The notes beneath the pieces were generated by a model, which did not search any database, was not told the origin of the DNA, and was given only the letters and a program-made list of their open reading frames with translations. A stretch of 64,000 bases of DNA, taken from contig NC_088297.1 of NCBI RefSeq assembly GCF_032854445.1, positions 3,597,991-3,661,990 of the forward strand, given 5' to 3'. Of this stretch, positions 11,426-20,775 are shown piece by piece. The stretch is from Liolophura sinensis (taxonomy: Eukaryota > Mollusca > Polyplacophora > Chitonida > Chitonidae). The first letter of the stretch is position 1; every line of letters begins with the position of its first letter. Made by a program: the position numbers and the translations under genes.

Positions 11426-12990
11426 TACCATCAACCGCCAGGTCATCTCTTCAAACTATATTACACGCTATCAACCGGAAAATAAGCTACCTTTCCATGC
11501 AAACTACACTACACGCTAACAACCAGAAAACAAGCTGTCAGTCCAACCCACACTACACACTAGCAACCAGAAAATAAGTTGTCAGTTCAACCCACACTAC
11601 ACACTAGCAACCGGAAAATAGGCTGTCAGTGCAACCCACACTGCACGCTAACAACCGAAAAATAGAATGTCAGTGCAACCCACACTACACGCTAACAACC
11701 GGAATATAGGCTGTCAGTCCAACCCATACTACACACTAGCAACCGGAAAATAGGCTGTCAGTGCAACCCACACTGCACGCTAACAACCGAAAAATAGAAT
11801 GTCAGTGTAAACCACACTCCACACTAGCAACCGGATAATAGGCCGTCAGTGCAACCCACACTGCACGCTAACAACCGAAAAATAGGCTGTCAGTCCAACC
11901 CCCACTACACACTAACAACCGAAAAATAGGCTGTCAGTCCAAACCACACTCCACACTAGCAACCGGAAAATAGGCTGTCAGTGCAACCCACACTACACGC
12001 TAACAACCAGAAAACAAGCTGTCAGTGCAACCCACACTACACGCTAACAACCAGAAAATAGGCTGTCAGTCCAACCCACACTGCACGCTAACAACCGAAA
12101 AATAGGCTGTCAGTCCAAACCACACTCCACACTAGCAACCGGATAATAGGCTGTCAGTGCAACCCACACTGCACGCTAACAACCGAAAAATAGGCTGTCA
12201 GTCCAACCCATACTACACGCTAACAACCGAAAAATAGAATGTCAGCCCCAACCCACACTACACGCTAACAACCGAAAAATAGGCTGTCAGTCCAAACCAC
12301 ACTCCACACTAGCAACCGGATAATAGGCCGTCAGTGCAACCCAAACTGCACGCTAACAACCGAAAAATAGGCTGTCAGTGCAACCCACACTACACGCTAA
12401 CAACCGAAAAATAGGCTGTCAGTGCAACCCACACTACACGCTAACAACCGAAAAATAGGCTGTCAGTGCAACCCACACCACACACTAACAAACGAAAAAT
12501 AGGCTGTCAGTCCAACCCATACGACACACTAACAACCGAAAAATAGGCTATCAGTCCAACCCATACTACACACTAAAAGCTGGAAAATAGGCTGTCAGTC
12601 TAACCCACACTACACACTAGCAACCGAAAAATAGAATGTCAGTGCAAACCACACTCCACACTAGCAACCGGATAATAGGCCGTCAGTGCAACCCACACTG
12701 TACGCTAACAACCGAAAAATAGGCTGTCAGTGCAACCCATACTACACACTAAAAGCTGGAAAATAGGCTGTCAGTCCAACCCACACTACACACTAGCAAC
12801 CGGAAAATAAACTGTCAGTTCAACCCATACTACACACTGGAAGCTGGAAAATAGGCTGTCAGTCCAACCCACACTACACACTAGCAACCGGAAAATAGGC
12901 TATCAGCCCAACCCTCACAACACAATAGGAACCGGAAAATAGGATGTCAGCCTAAACGGCACTAAACGCTATCTGTCCAGAAATAGACAG
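11426..12990. repeat. 44-bp minisatellite, ~35 copies
   Basis: Unit of 44 bp with core CTGTCAGTGCAACCCACACT followed by ACACGCTAACAACCGAAAAA; for example, GCTGTC recurs at 12371 and 12415. Variants (GCACGCTAACAACCG, ACACACTAGCAACCGG, AAAAGCTGG) alternate in blocks, which shows amplification of multi-monomer segments. Both ends decay gradually into unique DNA. Plus-strand frames are broken by stops in the unit, so no protein is implied. Confidence 0.97.
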
Positions 12991-14427
12991 TTAGTGCCCA
13001 GTACAGTACGTGCCGCCAAGGGGAATATTGGAATAAATAAGCATCCGGAATAGTCATAAGAAAACGAGAATAAGGGAATATCAGAGGTGTTTCGCAAGAT
13101 GGCATATCAAACAGTTGAAGATGGCGTCTTCAAATCACAGCTCATACGGTTAACAGAGAGAGCAATACGCGAGATATGCATCCAAGAGATTGAATTATGA
13201 TAGTGGGAGTAAAACGTGAAATGGAGAAACCTTAACCGAACTTTTTTCTTTGGAAGGTATTTGTATACGTAGCAATATCCATGGTTACAGAGTATTTCCA
13301 CTGGTTTACATCACCCGCTTTATTACCCAGTAATGTTGTTGATCATAATATAAAGACTCGATAACGATAGTTGAGTCTGGGGCGATGCGTTATCAATGCA
13401 ATAAATAGGGAACTGGAATAGATCAGAAACTGTTTGACTTGTGCGGAGATCCCGCCAGCGATATCTGCCAAGATATACAGACACGGGTATGATATTCAGA
13501 ACATTGTGCGATCACCACCATGGTAAACAACAGCTAGAACTAAAGGAAAAGAACCAAACACGAAGAAAGTGGAGTTAGGCGTCCAGTGCGCAAAGCAACA
13601 AGAAAAATGACAAATAAAGTAATTAACGTATAAATTAAATTATTAGTAATCGCATGTACGAACTGTCACAGTAATATAAAAGAAAGAAATTAGATGGTGA
13701 AAAATTTCATTAAAGTGTAAGCTAGGTGGTTTACTGTAACTCTTCTTTCTACTCAGACCTTTATTGAGCGAATGAATTTAGGTCACAAAAATTGATTTCT
13801 GTGATGGGCTTACGAGCCATAGTGATAAAGGTTTATCTCAGTGATGTCAAACCGATATTTTCTTCTTTCAATTTCAGTTTGGAAAACATTCTCTTGAATG
13901 TAATTAGTGCAATGTGTACCAAAGCTTATGCATGAGCTATTTCAACTGCACCAAAAAGTACACGTTTAGAATATTAAAAAAGTGTTCCGTAAAAAAACCA
14001 AGTACATTTAGTTTATTCTACGTTGGAGGGCAGATTATTTGAAGAGGAGGAAAAGGGCTTCAAGGCTTAACCCAGGAAATCCTATCTCCACTGTCAGCCA
14101 ATCAGCGTCGATTTTGCATCCCTTTAACTTAACCTGTAAGGTACACCTCACAGCGTGTGTGCCCCTTCTTAAATTCTGTACTCCACGGCAGAGAACAAAG
14201 AAATTTGGAACTTTGTTTACCCTCAGAGTCATAACTAATGTACAGGTATGTGATCTATGTTCTTCATGCCACAAAAATGAATCAGGTGTCCGATGGAATA
14301 CTTTAGAAGAAAAGGGAAATGCATGTTTACCAGCCGGGGAATTTTGAGTTGGAGCCATTTTATCGTCAAAGGTAAAACAGTCCAACTCTGTCATGTGACT
14401 TGTGAAAAATATTAGACAACCTTTATT
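12991..14427. other. Unique DNA, no gene supported
   Basis: Opposing frames at 14035-14394 (minus, 119 codons) and 14039-14347 (plus, 102 codons) overlap almost fully. Neither shows a known domain or splice context. No other signal seen. Confidence 0.45.
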
Positions 14428-14640
14428 GACATTATTTCACCGATCACCTGTCTTACCCTTTTCCAAATGGTTCAAATGGCACCTCTTTCCTTCAGATTCT
14501 CAATTTTCTCCATCATTCGACTACTCTAAATTACTTATATACTTTTATGAACTTTTTTCAGGCGCCCATGCTATAGTGAATGGACTCAAAAATAGTTCCT
14601 AACATTTCTGACAGACCGCATCACACAGTTGGGCTTTTTC
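14428..14640. repeat. Dispersed repeat, copy 1 (pair at 43905)
   Basis: This stretch and 43905-44130 share the same ordered blocks: TTTCACCGATCACCTGTC, TCAATTTTCTC or TGAATTTTCTC, a TGAACTTTTT block, CAGGCGCCCATG or CAGACGCCCATG, and CTGACAG near the end. The copies are diverged and carry small gaps. They are two members of an unnamed interspersed family; I see no coding capacity or terminal repeats. Confidence 0.7.
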
Positions 14641-15275
14641 ATCGATAAAAGAGCTCCAACTCGAAGGCTCTCCTGTTTTTAATCAAACACAGGTTAAGAC
14701 AGAGGGTTATTCTCTTGTGTTTTTTTTTGACTAACATCACTTCCTGCCTCATCACCGTTACCACACTGCCCTATGATTTCTGTTCAGTATTTGCTAGTGG
14801 TGGCAATTGTGTAAATCGAATATCGGGAGCGGTGTATTCGCTGTTAGGAGTATGGCACAAGGCCCCAGGTTTGACATTCAGCTGAATGTTATGCCTTCCA
14901 CAAAGAAACAGATGACCTTTGCATGCTGACCAATTTCTTGGGGTCAGTCGTCTTTTGTGTCAATCCGATACGACGTCTGGGATGTGTGACGCTTGAACAA
15001 ACAAATTTTCCGTCCAAGTACCTCGCAGATGGAGGTTTGGTAAAAAGGGTCCCAAGTAAATAGGCGAAGTTTCCTCGTATTGCCGTCGGCATTAGAAAAT
15101 GTCTGTTAAATTCAAGATCGGTGGAATTTTTGTTCGTTGACTAAAGCTAGCTACGGACTCCAGGTTTAAGACTGAGTGAGCTATGGATTTAGAAGTCTTG
15201 GAGCAAAGTATATTTTTATGCGGGGTGGCGAAAATTTTATATCACGTCATCGTTCTTAACACTGTCAAATGTTGT
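14641..15275. other. Unique DNA, no gene seen
   Basis: Short frames only, for example 67 codons on the minus strand at 14889-15092. Nothing recognisable. Confidence 0.5.
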
Positions 15276-15360
15276 GTAAAAAAACACAGACACTCAAAAA
15301 ATTAATCTGTTATTTTAACGGAAAGTCTGTTGTCTTAGTGATGCCAGAAGTATAGACAGT
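15276..15360 (+). mobile_element. Solo terminus of a MITE-like element
   Basis: The block ACACTCAAAAAATTAATCTG, then GTCTGTTGTCTTAGTGATGC and CAGAAGTATA, matches the reverse complement of the right end of the inverted-repeat element at 60637-60886. Only one end is found here, so this is a fragment or a strongly diverged copy. Confidence 0.65.
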
Positions 15361-15501
15361 TAGACACTAATTCATAATCGTATATGTTCACCTTCTCCTA
15401 TTTGTCTTCATACTGACGTCCTCCTGACCCAGTGTTAACTGTGCCCACACAATTTATTTATTTATTTAATTATTTATGTATTAATTTAGTTATTAATTTA
15501 T
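15361..15501. other. AT-rich linker
   Basis: The right part is a TATTTATTTA-type tail run (about 15452-15500), probably the tail of the SINE fragment that follows. Confidence 0.5.
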
Positions 15502-15720
15502 TTACTTGATTGATGTTTTACGCCGTACATTATGGTGGGAGGAAAACGGGTATTTATTTATTTATTTGATTGGTGTTTTACGCCGTACTCAAGAATATTT
15601 CACTTATACGACGGCGGCCAGCATTATGGTGGGTGGAAACCGGGCAGAGCCCGGGGGAAACCCACGGCCATCCGCAGGTTGCTGAAAGACCTTCCCACGT
15701 AGACCCGGAGAGGAGAGGAT
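15502..15720 (-). mobile_element. Two head-to-tail SINE type-1 copies
   Basis: A 48-bp remnant (15502-15549: GATTGATGTTTTACGCCGTA joined directly to CATTATGGTGGGAGG) is followed by a second, longer minus-strand copy (15550-15720). The second has the full tail, the GGCGGCCAGCATTATGGTGG core, GGGGGAAACCCACGGCCATC and the start of the tRNA-related part, then ends abruptly. The first carries an internal deletion. Two copies in the same orientation suggest insertion into an existing SINE tail. Confidence 0.88.
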
Positions 15721-16814
15721 GAATTCCGAAGTAGCAAGAATGGGTGTCCAATTCATGTATCATAAATGCATTTTATTTGGTAAAAAATTCGAGAATATGA
15801 AGGCCGCTATTTTAAGATTTTTCTTCCTCTTGATGATTGTTTGGGTTGTCCATTGAAAAATATGAAAGCTTTTGCAGTGAAATGAAGAGATTAAATCACT
15901 GCTCATTGCCATGGCAACTGATATTATACCACCATAGCAGGACAACAATCACCTGAGTAAACTCTAGACTCAGTCCTTCGAAAGTTCATTCGCTGATACC
16001 AGTATTAAGATATATTATATATTTACGATTTCAACAAATCCCAGCAACCAGTACGGGTGTACTGAGATCAAATGGCACAAAAGCACAATTTCTTCATATT
16101 TAGCATACTCTTGTACAATTATTTTTGAGCCAAGTACAAAACTGAAGACTTGGTTTGAAATTAAATCTGGCGGTTTTGAACAACTTGCTGAAGGTTTTTC
16201 GACATAGTGCAAGTCTGTATGATGAAGACCACAGCTAGTACTGAAGAACGTATAGGAAGTAGCAATTAGCAATTTGTCCACGCTTCCACCACCGTATAGT
16301 CAGAACAAATTCCCCGCCACCCACTATATGAAGTGTATGAAATGTACACTATTACCATCGCCCACGTTAACTTGTCCTGTGGTGTCAAGGTTACCAGAAC
16401 AAAAGGACTTTTCCGTGGTCTGTCATCATAACCCAGTTCTATGATAAATTCGTTTGTACTTATGGCAGCAAAATCAAGCACACATAGTTTGGATAAAATA
16501 ATGAGTCACGAGGGCAGTCGTCTGGAATTTCACACCGAGAAAACTTCCTGCATATGGAAATACAACACTACAGCATAGAGAGTAAACCAAAGCATATGTT
16601 TAATACCGTAAGTCGGCACTAGTGACAAGCAGAACCTTGATCTACTGTTACTGCTACTGTTGTGACTGTTGCACATTTGCAATGTATCAGTTTCTACTAT
16701 AACGTCGTACTGTCTTTATTGTGACGTCATAATGATGAGCCAGGAAACGAACGTATGACGTGAACAAAATGACGTCAAGGTCCTGCTGCTGCGTGTTTGA
16801 CACGTTCCAATTTA
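15721..16814. other. Unique DNA with a small CRE-like cluster
   Basis: No gene recognised; minus-strand frames at 15760-16481 are short and without domains. Three CRE-like sites are present: TGACGTCAT at 16722-16730, TGACGTGA at 16756-16763 and TGACGTCA at 16770-16777. No adjacent promoter or exon is visible. Confidence 0.45.
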
Positions 16815-16985
16815 ATATTGAACAAAGAGACACTCTCACCCGGTGAAAATACAGCCTCTTGTCAGTTTACCTCACTCAGGACTTTATTCCCACTGAATAT
16901 GCTCAGAAAATAGTAATATTTTCTGCCCTCCATAGCACAATGGCTTAAACAGAATTAGGTGAAAAAATGAACTAATGTTAATTGC
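16815..16985 (+). repeat. Dispersed repeat related to 48-bp-array flank
   Basis: The order CTTGTCAGTTTACCTCA, then a short A/T-rich part, then TGGCTTAAACAGAATT matches the sequence after the 48-bp monomers at 35541 (TGTTAGTTTACCTCAG and TGGCTTAAGCAGAATTGG) and after the array ending at 38770 (CTTGTCAATTTACCTCAG). No 48-bp monomer remains here. Confidence 0.6.
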
Positions 16986-17092
16986 AATCGAATCCCTTTT
17001 CCTATATTCTGTAAAAGATTAAGTTTGAAAAGTCTTAGAAATATCTTTAAAAGCTTTTAAATGATAGATTGATTTCACTGTAAGTGGTTGAC

Positions 17093-17640
17093 TGAATAAA
17101 TGGGTGAATGAATGAATGAATGGTTGATTAAATTATTGACACGCTGTCTAGTTGACTGACTGCCCGACTGTGTGATTGGGGAACTAGTTGAATGGCTGGC
17201 TGCTTAAATGGGGTAATGAGTGAACGAAGCAAATGAATGAATGAATGCATGAATGAGTGAACAAAGGGGTAGCAAATGAATGAATGCATGCATGAATGAG
17301 TGAACAAAGGGGTAGCAAATGAATGAATGAATGGAGGAATGAGTGAATAAAGGGGTAGCAAATGAATGAATGAATGCATGAATGAGTGAACAAAGGGGTA
17401 GCAAATGAATGAATGAATGCATGAATGAGTGAACAAAGGGGTAGCAAATGAATGAATGAATGCATGAATGAGTGAACAAAGGGGTAGCAAATGAATGAAT
17501 GAATGAGTGAACAAAGGGGTAGCAAATGAATGAATGAATGCATGAATGAGTGAACAAAGGGGTAGCAAATGAATGAATGAATAAGTGAATAAGTGAATAA
17601 GAGAATGAATAAATGAACGAACGGAGGAAGGGATGACCGA
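17093..17640. repeat. 43-bp minisatellite in TGAA-rich DNA
   Basis: About eight copies of a 43-bp unit with core GAATGAGTGAACAAAGGGGT followed by AGCAAATGAATGAATGAATG, inside a wider TGAA/TGAATAAG microsatellite (about 17093-17127 and 17570-17640). One copy is shortened to 35 bp. The minus strand of the unit has no stop codon in any frame. Because 43 is not a multiple of three, all three minus frames are open; the 197-, 119- and 117-codon frames are repeat shadows. Confidence 0.96.
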
Positions 17641-18370
17641 ATTACGAATAAATTGATTGATTGGGGTGAATGTATCGATCTCTACAGGGCGAGATTTCTG
17701 AAATCGTCCTCTGGGTGCCACTGTGGACTTGACGTATCACCATATTACCGCACCGCTGGTAATTTCTGGTTCATGTAACACTTCATATACGAGCTAAGCT
17801 CCCTCCCTAGGACAATGGCCGTAATATAAGGGTCGACTTCCTCGTGGTAAGGAACTTCAGCCATTAAGTCCCGTCCCCTTGCTGCTCGTAATTAGTACCG
17901 AGTTGAACGAGGCGGGAGGGTGTCATTAGCAAGTCAACATCGACACAGTAAGGTCAAGGCCGGTAAAGAATTGTGGGTTGTAGCGATGTTAAGAAGCATT
18001 TATTCCCATCTTGGCCGGCTTCACTCGCACTGCCTGTTACAGGAGAAGACGAGCTAGTGCGTAGCGCCTCTCTGTTATTTTTAAATAGATTGTGTCCTCA
18101 GGCGTTATAAAATACACCAGTGATTAAATTACCCTCTTCAACGCGGGTTAAAACTTTATCAGTAATTGAGGGGTGATTTTGAGCGAAACGAACATATAAT
18201 ATTGTCCGCGAAAAGATCTGAATTTACCAGAGACTTTGTTTTAAGCAAATTTCAGTTATATTCATTGTGCGGTGTTCTACGCTATATTGCTATATTTTGA
18301 ATCATATAGTCTGTAAGGCACCAATGAAACTGGCAATAAAGACGTAAGTAAACGTCAATATCCAACGATT
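17641..18370. other. Unique DNA, no gene seen
   Basis: No frame with recognisable content, no mobile element and no RNA gene noticed. Confidence 0.5.
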
Positions 18371-18930
18371 GTTTATAGAGCATCGTCATTGAATGACGGA
18401 GACGTGTGTGTGGAGGAAAGCATAGACGTGGTTAACGTAGTTGTCGTTGACGGAAACGTGTGTGTGGAGCAGATGTATAGACGTGGTTAGCATAGTCGTC
18501 GTTGACGGAGACGTGTGTGTGGAGCAAAGCATAGACGTGGTTAGCATAGTCGTCGTTGACGGAGACGTGTGTGTGGAGCAAAGCATAGACGTGGTTAACA
18601 TAGTCGTCGGTGACGGAGACGGGTGTGCGGAGCGAAGGTATAGACGTGGTTAACATAGATGTCGTTGACGGAGATGTGTGTGTGGAGTAAAGGTATAAAC
18701 GTGGTTAACACATTCATTATTTACGGAGACGTGTGTGTGGAGCAAATGTATTGACGTGGTTAACGTAGTCGTCGTTGACGGAGACGTGTGTGGGGGGCAA
18801 AGGTATAGACGTGGTTAACGTAGTCGTCGTTGACGGAGACGTGTGTGTGGGGCAAAGGTATAGACGTAGTTAAAACAGTCGTCATTGACGGAGACGACTG
18901 TGTGGAGCAATGGCACAGTCCGCATTTACG
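18371..18930. repeat. 54-bp minisatellite, ~10 copies
   Basis: Unit of 54 bp with core GTCGTCGTTGACGGAGACGT then GTGTGTGGAGCAAAGCATAG and ACGTGGTTAGCATA; for example, the core recurs at 18495 and 18549. Since 54 is a multiple of three, each frame repeats the same 18-residue peptide, giving 60-75-codon frames on both strands. These are shadows. The ends are diverged and the centre is the most uniform. Confidence 0.96.
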
Positions 18931-19406
18931 GAGAAATCTTCTAGGGCTTTTCACTTAATGGGACATTACTTGTCCGAATTTGCGTCCACGTCTAATGTCG
19001 CTTTCCCTGCAGCCTTGACTTATGATTGGCAAGAATCGTCTAGTCTTTACGTAAAGTAATTGGAACAAAGCGACACTTGACATTTTTTTTATTCCCACGC
19101 GTCGTGGAGAAAGTAAAAGCACCTGACATTTCTGAGTGAGTAAGCGTTGAGCATCGTAGTCACAACACCCACGATACTGGGAAGAGTTATCCACGAAGTT
19201 AGACAGCCACCTGAGGTACACGGCACAGAACTCGACGAAACGTTAGCTCCAAATGTCTTCTAACATAAATTGCACCTAAATTTTATCCATCACAACAAAT
19301 AAAACTTAAAATGTATGCCGGTCACTTACCTTTTACGAAAATGGTTTCCATGATTATGTTATCTCATAAGGTGGCATGTTCACGTCAATAAATCAATCTT
19401 CATCCA
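18931..19406. other. Unique DNA, no gene seen
   Basis: An 88-codon minus-strand frame (18955-19221) has no recognisable domain or splice context. Confidence 0.5.
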
Positions 19407-19575
19407 TACATTGATTGTTGTTTTACGCGTACTCAATAATATTTCACTTTATATGACGACAGCGGATAGAATTATCAGGGAAAGAAAGCGGGCTTAGCCC
19501 GGGGGAACCTCACAAGCTGGACTAAATCACTGCAACCATATTGGTGAGAGGTTCCAGCGTAAGTGTGCCGCTTTT
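19407..19575 (-). mobile_element. SINE type 1, diverged and deleted
   Basis: Minus-strand copy with tail TTGATTGTTGTTTTACGCGT, ACTCAATAATATTTCACTTT, the AGCCCGGGGGAA motif and TTGGTGAGAGGTTCC. The TATTATGGTGGG core is degraded and the middle (CCATCCGCAGGTTGC region) is deleted. Confidence 0.8.
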
Positions 19576-19751
19576 GCAAGCTAGCTACTGGCCTTTCAAT
19601 AAATCAATAAATAAATTTATTTATCCTATAATTTGCCCGTGTCAGTGATATAAAAACAGTGATGTAAATTTTCAATACGCCATGCGTCATATAAATAACC
19701 CTAACTGTTGATTGTTCACCTGAGCTTTCATTGACAAGGGAACAAATACAA
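19576..19751. promoter_or_regulatory. AT-rich DNA with a TATA-like box
   Basis: TATAAATA at 19690-19697 lies about 55 bp before an ATG at 19752, a spacing that would suit a TATA promoter with a short leader. This is inference only; AT-rich DNA makes such matches common. Confidence 0.2.
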
Positions 19752-20058
19752 ATGTATACCGGACTGCTTCTATTGTTTGTTGCCGTGGGGAAAAAAACAG
19801 GCTAGCGATCACTTACTCCACCGGGACAACGGTTTCTTGGTACCAAACGGTGAACCCTGGATAGGCATAAAATTTATCTGCATGAAATGTGAAAAATACC
19901 ATAGCCTGATGAAGGGAAATGAAGCGCTTGACGCTGTAAGCCTAAACAAGGTACACACAAATAGTAAACTTATGTTCAACCATCAACGAGAGCAGCATAC
20001 CTCGGTATCAGCTTTTCACGAAATCAAAAACCTACGAAATTACCTTACTACTTTGTAG
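19752..20058 (+). pseudogene. Doubtful small secreted-protein gene with frameshift
   Basis: An ATG at 19752 opens a short frame whose first residues (MYTGLLLLFVAV) look like a signal-peptide hydrophobic core, but it stops after 17 codons. At the homopolymer GGGGAAAAAAAC (about 19787-19798) a second frame, offset by one base, continues for about 87 codons to TAG at 20056-20058. That part is polar, with two cysteines spaced CMKC. A one-base length difference in the run would join the two parts, so this is either a broken gene, a sequencing error in a homopolymer, or chance. I recognise no family and no polyadenylation signal follows closely. Confidence 0.2.
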
Positions 20059-20240
20059 AGCACCAGAGAGTTGTTTCGTGTGTATGAACTGGTGGGCAAG
20101 TGATGTACCTCAGAATTACTCTTAGATCTGGTCCATTCTATTTGTCACATCGAACACGATAATTGGTCTCACTGTGACCCTTGATTCAATATCATATCTT
20201 TCATTATATGGAGAGCCAAAAACACAAGCTAAATCAAGCC
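20059..20240. other. Unique DNA, no feature
   Basis: No frame or repeat recognised before the T-rich SINE tail that starts near 20241. Confidence 0.5.
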
Positions 20241-20523
20241 CTTTTTTATTTTTTTATTTGATTATTTGATTTATTTGATTGGTGTTTTACGCCGTACTCG
20301 AGAATATTTCATTTATACGCCAGTATTATGGCGAGTGGAAACCTGGCAGAGCCCAGAGAAAACCCATGACCGTCCGGAGGTTAATGTCAGACCTTCCCAC
20401 GTACGACCGGAGAGGAAGCCAGCATGCGGTGGGCTTGAACTCACAGCGACCGCATTGGCAAGAGGCTCCTGGGTCATAACGCTGCGCTAGCGCGCTAATC
20501 AACTGAGCCACGGAAGCTCCCCA
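20241..20523 (-). mobile_element. SINE type 1, full length with pol III boxes
   Basis: The best-preserved type-1 copy. On the minus strand it begins GGGGAGCTTCCGTGGCTCAG with an A box TGGCTCAGTTG (20510-20500), then a B box GAGTTCAAGCC (20442-20432), the body (GGAAGGTCTGACATTAACCT and CTCTGCCAGGTTTCC), the core CATAATACTGGCGTAT (slightly deleted compared with other copies) and the tail ACGGCGTAAAACACCAATC plus A/T-rich repeats. A and B boxes match the internal RNA polymerase III promoter known for tRNA-derived SINEs. The plus-strand frames over it are shadows. Confidence 0.93.
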
Positions 20524-20582
20524 GAATAAAAATTATTCCACTCGTTTATTTATATAATGGGTCACTCATTGTATATCCTCTG

Positions 20583-20775
20583 GTTATTTATTTATTTATT
20601 TATTACTTATTTATTTATTTATTTATTTCTTTTCTTATTTAATATAATAAGTCTAGCTCAGCATAAACTGGACTTGAACTAACACCGACCGCACTGGTGG
20701 GAAGCTCAAGGTTCATTGCGCTGTGCTGGCGTGCTACCCCCTCCTCCCTTCGGTCACGAGGCCCATAAATAAGGA
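20583..20775 (-). mobile_element. SINE type-1 head fragment joined to TTTA tail
   Basis: A TTTATTTA run (20583-20640) abuts a tRNA-related head (20668-20775) containing CTGGACTTGAACTAACACCG and GCTGGCGTGCTACC, then GGTCACGAGGCCC. The SINE body between head and tail is absent. The A-box region differs from other type-1 copies (GTGACCGAAGG instead of TGGCTCAGTTG). The same altered head occurs at 27284 and 32305, always at the left edge of a macrosatellite unit. Confidence 0.8.

Noticed and set aside
14035-14394. Overlapping 119- and 102-codon frames on opposite strands
   Set aside because: Neither has a recognisable domain, and overlap of that type is common by chance.
17128-17721. 197-codon histidine/phenylalanine-rich minus-strand frame
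   Set aside because: Shadow of the 43-bp TGAA-rich minisatellite.
20241-20523. A tRNA gene from good A and B boxes
   Set aside because: The boxes belong to the head of a SINE with the conserved body and tail; no cloverleaf by eye and many related copies exist.
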